Part shown: positions 56,396 through 64,000 of the stretch, piece by piece
Layout of the letters: each line of letters starts with the position of its first letter
How positions within the stretch are numbered: the stretch's first letter is position 1
Assembly: GCF_036226685.1 (NCBI RefSeq)
Contig: NZ_CP109009.1
Location: 2,232,001 to 2,296,000 of the forward strand
Direction: 5' to 3'
From: Streptomyces sp. NBC_00690
GTDB taxonomy: Bacteria; Actinomycetota; Actinomycetes; Streptomycetales; Streptomycetaceae
DNA: 64,000 nt
The notes under the pieces: model-generated
Databases searched by the model: none
The model's input: the letters and a program-made list of their open reading frames with translations, nothing else
Told to the model about the DNA's origin: nothing
Program-made: the position numbers and the translations under genes

Positions 56396-58357
56396 TCAGC
56401 GCCCCCAGGTACGACGGGCTGCCGTGACCTGATCCAACACCTGGCGCAGCACGGCGCTGCCCGGCGGAATCGTCGGAGGCTGATAGGTCCACGCATGACG
56501 CACCCACGGGTCGGCCAGGTGATCGTCCGGTACGGGCGTGATCCGCAGCAGCGCCCGCCACAGGGGGTCGAGCACCGGCCCATAGGCGCTGGCGTCCTCC
56601 CGGTCGGCGACCATCATCAGATGCACACCCACCGCCGGACCCTCATCGGCCAGATAGCGCAGCTGGGTGACCGCACGATCGTCGAAACCGTGGGGGAAGT
56701 CATGGACGATCAGTAGTTGCTCAGCCGTGTCGAGGTCCGGTGGGAGCGCGTCCGGGGCGCCGCCGCGCACCGCCATGGTGACCAGGTCAACCCGCTGGGT
56801 GAGCTTCGCCAGCGTCTCGCTCACTCCCTGGGCGCCGGCGGCCGGAGGGTTCGCCAGCACTCCGGACTCGACGAGTGGCGCGAGGGAGGCGGCAGCGGTC
56901 CCCGCGGGGTCGATCGCATGGACGGTGAACTCACCGGGTGGATAGACCGCGAGCAACCGGGCGGCGTGGGCCACCGCGCAGTCCATGGCCAACCGTTTCA
57001 ACTGGGCCTCGTCCAGCATCAGCGCGGCTTCCGCGCCCCCACGCCCGCTGTCGATCCACAGGCCGCGCTCCAACGGGAGCCTGACCAGGAACGGAATGCG
57101 CATTTCCGGGCTCTCGGGCAGCTGGAGATCGCCCAGCCGCAACGCCATGGGAGTCTCCATGGGCACCCGATAGGCGTGCCAGACCGGGTTGTCCCAGCGC
57201 GCGTACGCGGGCGGTAGCGCCGGCTCGACGACATCCGACTCGGCGGTGAGCTGGGCGAGATCCCGGTCGAGCGCCTGCCGCGCCTGCGCGGTCAACCCTT
57301 CGCACTTGGCACGGGCAGCAGCCCTGGCCGCGTCACCCGCGCCCCCGATGCGACTGCGGGGGTCGGACAGGGCCTGGTCGAGCTCCTGGTCGAGCCGGGA
57401 CTCGGCGAACTCGACGGCGCTGCGGTACGCGGCGACCGAGCGGGCGAAGTCCTCGAACATGCCCCAGATCTGGTTGTAGAGGCGCTCCTCCATGGACCAG
57501 CCGGTGGCGTCCCCCGCGACCGGATGGGCGGGCTGGCCCGGCTCGCCGGTAGGCGCCGTGGGAGGCGGCGGGGGCGGGGCGGAGCGCCTGCGGGGATGGG
57601 CGTAGTCGATGGGCCCGCCCGCGCCGGCAGAGGGGTGCTGAGTGTCCGAGACTCCGGCCCCAGAGCTAGCACTTGCGCCCGACAGGCCCTGCGGAATGGT
57701 GGGCTCACCGCCGTTGGGCGGTTGTGGCGCGGGCGGTGCCGGGGGTTGGAGCGTGTATCCGCCGTCGTGGGCACCGCTGGTCCGCAACTCCGCGGGCTCC
57801 GTTCGTGGGGCGGGGGCCACGGCTGCCGCCTGGATCTCGGCCGCCCGCTCCCTGGCCTGTGGAAGTCCCTGGTCGCCGAGCAGTTGGGCGAGACCGCCCG
57901 CGTACCCCTGACCGACGGCCCGCACCTTCCAGGCACCCTGGCGCCGGTACAGCTCGACCGCGACGAGAGCGGTCTCCGCCTCCAGGCCGGTGATGGTGAA
58001 ACTCACCAGCTCGTCGCCGTCCTGTCCGATCACCGCAAGGAAGGGTGCGGCCGTGGCACCGAAGTGCGCCGGCCCCGCGGTGCCGTCGGGGAGCGCCAGA
58101 AGCAGGTGCACCTGGTGCACAGCGGCCGGCACGGCATCCAGATCGACGGAGAAACGGGGTGCGTCGGTGGTCGCACGGGACACCTCGACCCCGGGCACGG
58201 CGGGCGCTCCGGGGTGGGCGAGCTCCTCGCCCCGTACGCATCCCTGGTCATCGGAGCAGGTGACGCAGGCCAACAGCGGGTGTCCGGCCGACACCCGGAT
58301 CTCCAGGCGGGATTCGGGCAGTGGATGGTTCTGCCCCCGGACCAACTCGGCGGTCAT
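56396..58357 (-). CDS. TerD-domain protein fused to a degenerate FtsK/SpoIIIE-like domain
   Basis: 653 residues. Residues 1-165 form a TerD domain (calcium-binding stress-response fold), with cysteines C31, C34 and C40. Residues 180-285 are a Pro/Ala-rich linker including a run of prolines. Residues 290-375 are helical. Residues 395-640 look like a P-loop ATPase of FtsK/SpoIIIE type, but the Walker A position reads GLWIDSGRGGAE (432-443), lacking GK[ST], and the Walker B region reads LLIVHDFPHGFDD (548-560), so it probably does not hydrolyse ATP. No signal peptide. Ter systems combine TerD with TerC; terC lies 0.6 kb downstream. Confidence 0.82.
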   Translation of the reverse strand: MTAELVRGQNHPLPESRLEIRVSAGHPLLACVTCSDDQGCVRGEELAHPGAPAVPGVEVSRATTDAPRFSVDLDAVPAAVHQVHLLLALPDGTAGPAHFGATAAPFLAVIGQDGDELVSFTITGLEAETALVAVELYRRQGAWKVRAVGQGYAGGLAQLLGDQGLPQARERAAEIQAAAVAPAPRTEPAELRTSGAHDGGYTLQPPAPPAPQPPNGGEPTIPQGLSGASASSGAGVSDTQHPSAGAGGPIDYAHPRRRSAPPPPPPTAPTGEPGQPAHPVAGDATGWSMEERLYNQIWGMFEDFARSVAAYRSAVEFAESRLDQELDQALSDPRSRIGGAGDAARAAARAKCEGLTAQARQALDRDLAQLTAESDVVEPALPPAYARWDNPVWHAYRVPMETPMALRLGDLQLPESPEMRIPFLVRLPLERGLWIDSGRGGAEAALMLDEAQLKRLAMDCAVAHAARLLAVYPPGEFTVHAIDPAGTAAASLAPLVESGVLANPPAAGAQGVSETLAKLTQRVDLVTMAVRGGAPDALPPDLDTAEQLLIVHDFPHGFDDRAVTQLRYLADEGPAVGVHLMMVADREDASAYGPVLDPLWRALLRITPVPDDHLADPWVRHAWTYQPPTIPPGSAVLRQVLDQVTAARRTWGR

Positions 58358-58672
58358 CGCCTTCGTCCCCTCGGTGCTCTGCGGTGGTGCGCGGTGGTCG
58401 GTACCGCGCCCTCAATTTCGACTATCACGCGGTGTTCGGGTCTGCGGTGCTGCGGGTACTGCGTGAGTCTCTCTTCGCATGGCGGCGATGGTGGCCACCG
58501 CCGTGCGGGGTGCAAAGCCCTCGCCCGGTCGAGCCGCGCGGGCCCGGGATCGACTCGCTCCCTCGCGAAGGCGATCGTGCCGCCGGCAAGCGCTACAGCT
58601 CCCGGCGGCCGAAGCCTCCGGGAGCTGCATGTCCATCCGTGCGCCCTGCACGGAGCCCTGCGGGCCCGGCCC
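58358..58672. other. 315-base gap with terminator hairpin after terD
   Basis: Contains CAGCTCCCGG - 12 bases - CCGGGAGCTG (58596-58627), a likely terminator 46 bases after the terD stop. So the TerD-fusion gene probably has its own promoter, which must lie in the remaining 240 bases. No gene is seen. Confidence 0.5.
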
Positions 58673-59257
58673 TTAGAGATGCGGCAGGATCGAGGGCATC
58701 AGGTCCTGGAACGTCCGCCCGTTGGCGGGGTTGCCCAGGGCGGTCATCTGCCAGCCGTCGTCGCCCTTGCTCCGGTGCACCTTGGCCATGATCTGGGCGG
58801 TGTAGTTGCCGCCGCCGTCCAGGGTGTAGCGGGCGAGCTCCTGGCCGTTCGTTTCGTCGACGAGACGGCAGAAGGCGTTCTGCACCTCTTGGAACGTCTG
58901 GCCGCCGAACGAGTTGACCGTGAAGACGATCTGGTCGATGTGGACGGGCACCCTCTGGAGGTCCACCAGGATCGCTTCGTCGTCGCCGCCCGAACCGGCA
59001 CCGCCGACGAGGTTGTCTCCCGTGTGCTTCACCGAGCCGTCATCACTGACGAGGTGGCGGAAGAAGACCACGTCCACCGGCTGCTTGTCGGCGAAGAGCA
59101 CCGCCGAGGCATCGAGGTCGATCTCCTTGGTGCGCGAGCCGAACAGACCGCGGCGCGCCGCCGCCTGCCAGCCGAGCCCCATCCGCACAGCCGTGAGGGT
59201 GCCCCCGTCGCTCTTCCGCAGGCTGATGGCCTGACCCTTGGTCATGTTGACCGTCAC
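58673..59257 (-). CDS. TerD-family stress protein
   Basis: 194 residues, a single TerD domain. It begins MTVNMTKGQAISLRKSDGG and contains the calcium-binding acidic loops around LDASAVLFADKQPVD and the GGDDEAILVDL region, ending with QDLMPSILPHL. TerD proteins bind Ca2+ and support resistance to tellurite, oxidants, phage or toxins and, in Streptomyces, affect differentiation. GTG 59257 follows AAGGGG by about 9 bases. It is encoded just upstream of the TerD fusion on the same strand. Confidence 0.94.
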   Translation of the reverse strand: MTVNMTKGQAISLRKSDGGTLTAVRMGLGWQAAARRGLFGSRTKEIDLDASAVLFADKQPVDVVFFRHLVSDDGSVKHTGDNLVGGAGSGGDDEAILVDLQRVPVHIDQIVFTVNSFGGQTFQEVQNAFCRLVDETNGQELARYTLDGGGNYTAQIMAKVHRSKGDDGWQMTALGNPANGRTFQDLMPSILPHL

Positions 59258-59456
59258 GCGCTGTCCCCTTCTTCCTGTTCATCGATGTGCAGCCACCCAT
59301 ACGGGTGGCTGCCCAGCACCCTACGCAGTCACCTCAACGGCGCGGCACAATTGGCCAGTATTTGTGTCGTTCTTGCAACACAGCAGGTACGTGGCCCGTG
59401 CGACGTGCCTGGTGGGGTGTACCCACCGCTCTCCCGCACCTCAGGGAGCGCACATC

Positions 59457-61580
59457 TCAGACCAGCCCCGCTTCCTTCATCTGACGCAGTTCCTTCTTCA
59501 GTTCCCCGACCTCGTCCCTCAGTCGGGCGGCCACCTCGAACTGGAGGTCGGCTGCCGCTGCCCGCATCCGCTCGGTCATCTCCTCGATGATCCCCGCGAG
59601 TTCGGCGGCGGGTCGGTCGGTCAACTGGGTGTCCTTGGCGCCGCGCTTCCCCTTGCCCTTGCCCGCGAGTGCCGGAACCGGGGCCTTGGCACCCTTGCCG
59701 GGCGTCGGTTTGCGGTAGTCCGTACCGAGCAGCTCTTCGGTGTCGACTTCCTCGCGCGCGATGGTGGCGACGATGTCGTTGATCTTCTTCCGCAGCGGTT
59801 GGGGATCGATGCCCCGCTCGGTGTTGTACGCGACCTGCTTCTCGCGGCGACGGTTGGTCTCGTCGATGGCCTTCGCCATGGCCGCGGTGATCTTGTCCGC
59901 GTACATATGGACCTGACCGGAGACGTTGCGCGCCGCACGGCCGATGGTCTGGATCAGCGAGGTCCCGGACCGCAGGAAACCTTCCTTGTCCGCGTCGAGG
60001 ATCGCCACGAGGGAGACTTCGGGCAGGTCGAGCCCCTCCCTCAGGAGGTTGATGCCCACCAGCACGTCGTACTCGCCGGCCCGCAGCTCGCGTAGCAACT
60101 CCACTCGGCGCAGGGTGTCCACATCGCTGTGCAGATAGCGCACCTGGATGCCCAGTTCCAGGAAGTACTCCGTGAGGTCCTCGGCCATCTTCTTGGTGAG
60201 CGTGGTGACCAGGACCCGTTCGTCCTTCTCGGTGCGCAGGCGGATCTCGTGCACCAGATCGTCGATCTGCCCTTCGGTGGGCTTGACGACGACTTCGGGG
60301 TCGATCAGCCCGGTCGGGCGGATGATCTGCTCCACGAAGCCGTCACCACGGGAGAGCTCGTAGGTACCGGGGGTGGCGGACAGATAGACGGTCTGCCCGA
60401 TCCGCTCGGTGAACTCCTCCCACTTCAGCGGCCGGTTGTCGAGCGCGGACGGCAGTCGGAAACCGTGGTCGACCAGGGTGCGCTTTCGGGAGGCGTCCCC
60501 CTCGTACATCGCGCCGATCTGGGGCACGGTCACATGGGACTCGTCGATGACCAGCAGGAAGTCCTCGGGGAAGTAGTCGAGGAGGGTGTTCGGCGGGGAA
60601 CCCGGGTCACGGCCGTCGAAGTGCATCGAGTAGTTCTCGATGCCGGAGCAGGAGCCGATCTGGCGCATCATCTCGATGTCGTAGGTCGTGCGCATCCGCA
60701 ATCGCTGGGACTCCAGCAGCTTGCCCTGCTTGTCGAGGTCGGTCAGTCGCTGTTCGAGCTCCTGCTCGATGCCGTTGACCGCCCGCTCCAGGCGCTCCGG
60801 TCCCGCCACGTAGTGGGTAGCCGGGAAGACGTAGAGCGACTGGTCCTCGCTGATAATCTCGCCGGTGAGCGGGTGGAGGGTGGAGAGCGCCTCGATCTCG
60901 TCGCCGAACATCTCGATCCGGACCGCGAGCTCCTCGTAGACCGGGAAGATCTCGATGGTGTCGCCCCGGACTCGGAAGGTGCCGCGGGCGAACGCCACGT
61001 CATTGCGCGTGTACTGAATGTCGACGAATCGGCGCAACAGCTGGTCGCGGTCGATCTCGTCACCGACTTTGAGGGGCACCATCCGGTCGACGTACTCCTG
61101 CGGGGTCCCCAGGCCGTAGATGCAGGAGACGGAGGCGACGACCACCACGTCGCGCCGAGTCAGCAGCGAATTCGTCGCCGAGTGGCGCAGCCGCTCGACC
61201 TCCTCGTTGATCGAGGAGTCCTTCTCGATGTAGGTGTCCGACTGGGGGACGTACGCCTCTGGCTGGTAGTAGTCGTAGTACGAGACGAAGTACTCGACGG
61301 CGTTATTGGGGAGCAGCTCCCGGAACTCGTTCGCCAACTGGGCGGCCAGGGTCTTGTTCGGTGCCATCACCAGGGTGGGCCGCTGGAGCTTCTCGATCAT
61401 CCATGCGGTGGTCGCCGACTTGCCGGTACCGGTGGCGCCGAGCAGGACCACGTCCCTCTCGCCCGCACGGACACGGCGCTCCAGGTCGGCGATGGCCGTG
61501 GGCTGGTCACCACTGGGCTGGAAGGGACTGACGACCTCGAAGGGCGCCACCGAACGTTCGATCTTGGAAACGGGCCGCAT
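59457..61580 (-). CDS. uvrB: excinuclease ABC subunit B
   Basis: 707 residues. UvrB verifies damage loaded by UvrA and recruits UvrC. Walker [14 protein letters not shown], helicase motif [11 protein letters not shown], beta-hairpin region [20 protein letters not shown], and a C-terminal UVR motif ([18 protein letters not shown]) that binds UvrC. ATG 61580 ([10 protein letters not shown]) has no Shine-Dalgarno but a TACGGT hexamer 6 bases upstream. About 12 kb from uvrA and 21 kb from uvrC. Confidence 0.97.
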   Translation of the reverse strand: MRPVSKIERSVAPFEVVSPFQPSGDQPTAIADLERRVRAGERDVVLLGATGTGKSATTAWMIEKLQRPTLVMAPNKTLAAQLANEFRELLPNNAVEYFVSYYDYYQPEAYVPQSDTYIEKDSSINEEVERLRHSATNSLLTRRDVVVVASVSCIYGLGTPQEYVDRMVPLKVGDEIDRDQLLRRFVDIQYTRNDVAFARGTFRVRGDTIEIFPVYEELAVRIEMFGDEIEALSTLHPLTGEIISEDQSLYVFPATHYVAGPERLERAVNGIEQELEQRLTDLDKQGKLLESQRLRMRTTYDIEMMRQIGSCSGIENYSMHFDGRDPGSPPNTLLDYFPEDFLLVIDESHVTVPQIGAMYEGDASRKRTLVDHGFRLPSALDNRPLKWEEFTERIGQTVYLSATPGTYELSRGDGFVEQIIRPTGLIDPEVVVKPTEGQIDDLVHEIRLRTEKDERVLVTTLTKKMAEDLTEYFLELGIQVRYLHSDVDTLRRVELLRELRAGEYDVLVGINLLREGLDLPEVSLVAILDADKEGFLRSGTSLIQTIGRAARNVSGQVHMYADKITAAMAKAIDETNRRREKQVAYNTERGIDPQPLRKKINDIVATIAREEVDTEELLGTDYRKPTPGKGAKAPVPALAGKGKGKRGAKDTQLTDRPAAELAGIIEEMTERMRAAAADLQFEVAARLRDEVGELKKELRQMKEAGLV

Positions 61581-61586
61581 GGATCC

Positions 61587-61592
61587 ACCGTA
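61587..61592 (-). promoter_or_regulatory. -10 hexamer TACGGT of a probable leaderless uvrB promoter
   Basis: TACGGT on the minus strand ends 6 bases before ATG 61580. I see no GAAC-N4-GTTC type LexA box nearby. Confidence 0.5.
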
Positions 61593-61683
61593 CGACCCGC
61601 CACTGACATCTGGGCGTCTGACCGCTCGCCGACCGCCCTGCACCGAGGGGCACACGGGTGGTCGGCGAGGCGATCAGTGCTGG

Positions 61684-62880
61684 TCAGTACCGGTGCGGAG
61701 GGTTTCCATCGCCGGCGATCCAGGGTGTCTGCGGCTCCACGACCGATGCCGGCTGCTCGCCGTCACGCGCGCCCGTCCCGGGTACACCAGCGAGATACGC
61801 CGCCGCCTGCGGTGGGATCGGTTCGGCGGCCGGGGGGACAGCGGCGTGCCGGCCCTGGGAGGGGAGCGGCCAATCGTCCTCGACGCGCCTCGTGCCGAAC
61901 GCGGACCAGGGCGCCGCGGCCCGCGGCTCGACGCCTCGCGGCGGCCACTCCACCGAGGGCTCAGTCGGGGAAGTCTGTGCTGGCCTGTCCACCGCTGAGA
62001 CGTCCTGCGGCGACGGTCGACCCACCGTCCGGAGCCCGGTATCGCGCCAGGCGTCGGGCGCCTGTCCGAACAGGGACGGGTTCACGCGCCCCACGGAGTC
62101 GTCGGAGCGCCCTTGCCCGCTACCGCCGAGCCGATTCCGGTCGGGCTCCCCCATCACCAACTGGGGGTCGAACATCACGACCACTCCGGCCAGCAGGAGG
62201 AAGACGAGCGGGCCGAGGAGCATGGGAGCGAGGATGCTGGCCGGAGAGTCACCGGTCCCGGCGCTGCCCACCGTCCCGTGCAGATGGACGCTGACCGATG
62301 CCATTCCGGTGTAGTGCATCCCGGTGACGGCGACGCCCATCACAAGACTGGCGCCGAGGCTCGCCATGAAGCCGTGGACGGAGACCGCGGCCCACAGTGC
62401 GGCTGTCGCCGCCACGACCGCGATCACCACGGAGAGAATGACGATGGGCGTGCTGTACGCGATCGTGCCCTCCATCCGCATGCCAGCCATGCCGAGGTAG
62501 TGCATCGAGGCCACCCCGAGACCGGTGATGGTGCCTCCCGTGAGGAGCGCCATCACGGTCGCTCCCCGGTAGCCCACGATGAAGATGCCGATGCCGACCA
62601 TCACGATCGCGACGACGAGACTCGCGAAGGTGATGGACCGGTTGTAACTGATCGGGGCCTCGGCGACGGAGAACCCCATCATGGCGATGAAGTGCATCGT
62701 CCAGATGCCGGAGCCTATGGAGGTTGCGCCGAGGGCCAGCCATCCTGGCTTGTACGAGCCGGTGCCATGCACCGACCGCGTGGTGCAGCGCAGCCCGAGT
62801 GCCGAGCCGAGGCAGGCCATGATGAATGCCACCACGGGCGTGACCAGCCCGTAGCTGAAGCCGTCCAATGTTCCCTGCAT
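61684..62880 (-). CDS. MHYT-domain integral membrane sensor protein
   Basis: 398 residues. Seven transmembrane helices carry three MHYT motifs: WTMHFIAMMGF, ASMHYLGMAGM and TGMHYTGMASV. MHYT domains are thought to bind copper through the Met/His residues and to sense O2, CO or NO. Usually a GGDEF/EAL or kinase output domain follows; here only a 140-residue Pro/Ser/Arg-rich disordered tail does. ATG 62880 (MQGTLDGFSYG) is chosen so that the first helix is near the N-terminus. Confidence 0.92.
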   Translation of the reverse strand: MQGTLDGFSYGLVTPVVAFIMACLGSALGLRCTTRSVHGTGSYKPGWLALGATSIGSGIWTMHFIAMMGFSVAEAPISYNRSITFASLVVAIVMVGIGIFIVGYRGATVMALLTGGTITGLGVASMHYLGMAGMRMEGTIAYSTPIVILSVVIAVVAATAALWAAVSVHGFMASLGASLVMGVAVTGMHYTGMASVSVHLHGTVGSAGTGDSPASILAPMLLGPLVFLLLAGVVVMFDPQLVMGEPDRNRLGGSGQGRSDDSVGRVNPSLFGQAPDAWRDTGLRTVGRPSPQDVSAVDRPAQTSPTEPSVEWPPRGVEPRAAAPWSAFGTRRVEDDWPLPSQGRHAAVPPAAEPIPPQAAAYLAGVPGTGARDGEQPASVVEPQTPWIAGDGNPPHRY

Positions 62881-63166
62881 GTCCTGCGTCCCTTGTTCCT
62901 TGTGGTCTCGGCGAACTCCTGGCGGTGGCCCCTGACCGCTGGTGGAACGTCTCTTCAAGGGGCGACACTATGCCCAACACGCCGATGGACAAACATATGG
63001 GTACAAGATCGAAAGCTAGCAAGATGCCTGACTGGCAGCATCTGTACGTATTTGTTCATGTTTCAGTAGCGCACTGAGTGACGTGCGTTGGTCTGCCCTG
63101 GCCTGTATTGAGTCGATGAGGCGTTTGCACGCCTCCACGAACGACCGAGCATCGTCAGGAGTCAAG
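62881..63166. promoter_or_regulatory. divergent promoter region, MHYT gene / phosphodiesterase gene
   Basis: 286 bases, lower in GC than the flanks (especially 62990-63080). I looked for direct-repeat PHO boxes (GTTCACC units) and found only weak GTTCA-like half-sites near 63052. No clear operator. Confidence 0.35.
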
Positions 63167-64000
63167 GTGTTTTCACGTCATGCCACAGCAACCACCCTCA
63201 CCCTGCTGGGAATCGGCGCTTCCTTCACCCTCGCCCCACTGGCGCAGGCCGATCAGGCGCCCTCCCGGACAGGAGCCGTCGCAGCATCGGGGAGTGGACC
63301 GTCGGTGATCGCACACCGGGGCGCCTCCGGATACGCCCCGGAGAACACCCTCGCGGCCGTCGACCTCGCCGACGACATGGGCTTCGACTGGGTGGAGAAC
63401 GACGTCCAACGCACCCGGGACGGCCAACTCGTCGTCGTCCACGACGACACCCTGGCGCGGACAACGGACGTCGAGCAGCGCTTCCCCGACCGCGCGCCCT
63501 GGCGGGTCCGCGACTTCACCGGCGCGGAGATCGCGACCCTCGACGCTGGCAGTTGGTTCGGCCAGAAGTGGACCCACGCCCGCGTGCCCACGCTGCGGCA
63601 GTACCTCGACCGCGTCGACCGCAACGGACAGAAGCTCCTGCTGGAGATCAAGCGCCCCGAGCTCTACCCGGGCATCGAGAAGGACACCCTGCGGGTGCTG
63701 CGCCAGGAGGGCTGGCTCGACCGCTCGCACATCCGCGGCAGGTTGGTGATGCAGAACTTCAGCGCGGACAGCGTGAAGACCGTCCACCGCCTACGACCCG
63801 ACGTCATCACCGGATTCCTCGGCACACCGCCCGTCGCCGACCTGCCGTCGTACGCCGCCTTCACCGACCAGATCAACCCCGCCGCCTCATCGGTGACTGC
63901 CGACTACGTCGCCTCCGTACAGCGACTCAAGGGCGCGCACGGTGCCCGACTGAAGGTGAACACCTGGACCGTCAACGACGCCGCAACGGCCGTCCGGATG
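63167..64000 (+). CDS. secreted glycerophosphodiester phosphodiesterase (cut by window edge)
   Basis: 278 codons are visible and the frame is open at the right edge. GTG 63167 has AGGAG 5 bases upstream. A signal peptide (TTLTLLGIGASFTLAPLAQA) is followed by the GDPD TIM-barrel motifs: IAHRGASGYAPENTLAAV, with the catalytic HRG and metal-binding glutamate in PENT; WVENDVQRTRDG; VVVHDDTLARTTD; and LLLEIKRPEL. It releases glycerol 3-phosphate from glycerophosphodiesters or teichoic-acid-like polymers outside the cell, so it probably takes part in phosphate scavenging. Confidence 0.95.
   Translation, partial: MFSRHATATTLTLLGIGASFTLAPLAQADQAPSRTGAVAASGSGPSVIAHRGASGYAPENTLAAVDLADDMGFDWVENDVQRTRDGQLVVVHDDTLARTTDVEQRFPDRAPWRVRDFTGAEIATLDAGSWFGQKWTHARVPTLRQYLDRVDRNGQKLLLEIKRPELYPGIEKDTLRVLRQEGWLDRSHIRGRLVMQNFSADSVKTVHRLRPDVITGFLGTPPVADLPSYAAFTDQINPAASSVTADYVASVQRLKGAHGARLKVNTWTVNDAATAVRM

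Noticed and set aside
63040..63075. PHO box upstream of the phosphodiesterase gene
   Set aside because: Only isolated GTTCA-like half-sites without the 11-base direct-repeat spacing.

Overview
The window is chromosomal DNA from an actinomycete, almost certainly a Streptomyces. It is uniformly GC-rich, uses GTG and TTG starts, carries mycothiol-type enzymes (DinB and maleylpyruvate-isomerase folds), whiA, an RbpA-family RNA polymerase-binding protein and opcA, and keeps the gene order known from Streptomyces core chromosomes (suf, ctaA/ctaB, tkt-tal-zwf-opcA-pgl, pgi, secG-tpiA-pgk-gap, whiA-yvcK-rapZ-uvrC, uvrA, uvrB). No transposase, integrase, phage gene, CRISPR array, rRNA or complete tRNA was seen. 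Most of it is core genome with a few accessory genes between conserved blocks.

Layout. 1-900: truncated TetR repressor, EmrE-like SMR pump with two tandem palindromes at its start, and a decayed 68-codon gene remnant. 1027-7766 (minus): complete SUF iron-sulfur operon sufR-B-D-Rieske ferredoxin-C-S-U-T; sufR has a 14-bp palindrome at its start. 8180-9932: DrrAB-type exporter. 10101-11240: unrecognised helical-repeat protein. 11331-13964: heme A synthase (ctaA) and protoheme farnesyltransferase (ctaB), needed for the aa3 oxidase. 14262-20876: pentose phosphate operon tkt, tal, zwf, opcA, pgl. 21067-23855: lipoprotein and two PH-domain membrane proteins. 23852-29827 (minus): pgi, an RbpA-family protein, secG, tpiA, pgk, gap. 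30038-32983: secreted M14 carboxypeptidase. 33281-38332 (minus): uvrC-rapZ-yvcK-whiA.

38561-43629 is accessory: a secreted AvrRpt2/C70-like cysteine peptidase translationally coupled to a membrane-anchored partner, an HTH-type regulator, a Tat-type Rieske lipoprotein, a PfkB sugar kinase and a DinB-fold protein. 43890-47021 is uvrA with an 89-residue Lys/Ala/Thr-rich histone-H1-like tail. Then follow a mycothiol-type isomerase, an MBL hydrolase, and a two-component system (48732-50734) divergent from a lipoprotein-adaptor-ATPase-permease (MacAB-like) operon (50958-54668).

54801-59257 carries TerC with a candidate Mn2+ (yybP-ykoY type) riboswitch leader, a TerD protein fused to a degenerate FtsK/SpoIIIE-like domain, and a stand-alone TerD protein. 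59457-64000 holds uvrB, an MHYT-domain membrane sensor and the start of a secreted glycerophosphodiester phosphodiesterase that runs off the end.

Many genes overlap by 4 bases (ATGA, GTGA, TTGA), which implies translational coupling. At least seven genes have a TANNNT -10 hexamer only 6-7 bases before the start codon, so they are probably leaderless. The best candidates for new biology are the TerD/degenerate-ATPase fusion, the C70 peptidase with its coupled partner, the UvrA tail, and the internally duplicated cysteine lipoprotein of the efflux operon.
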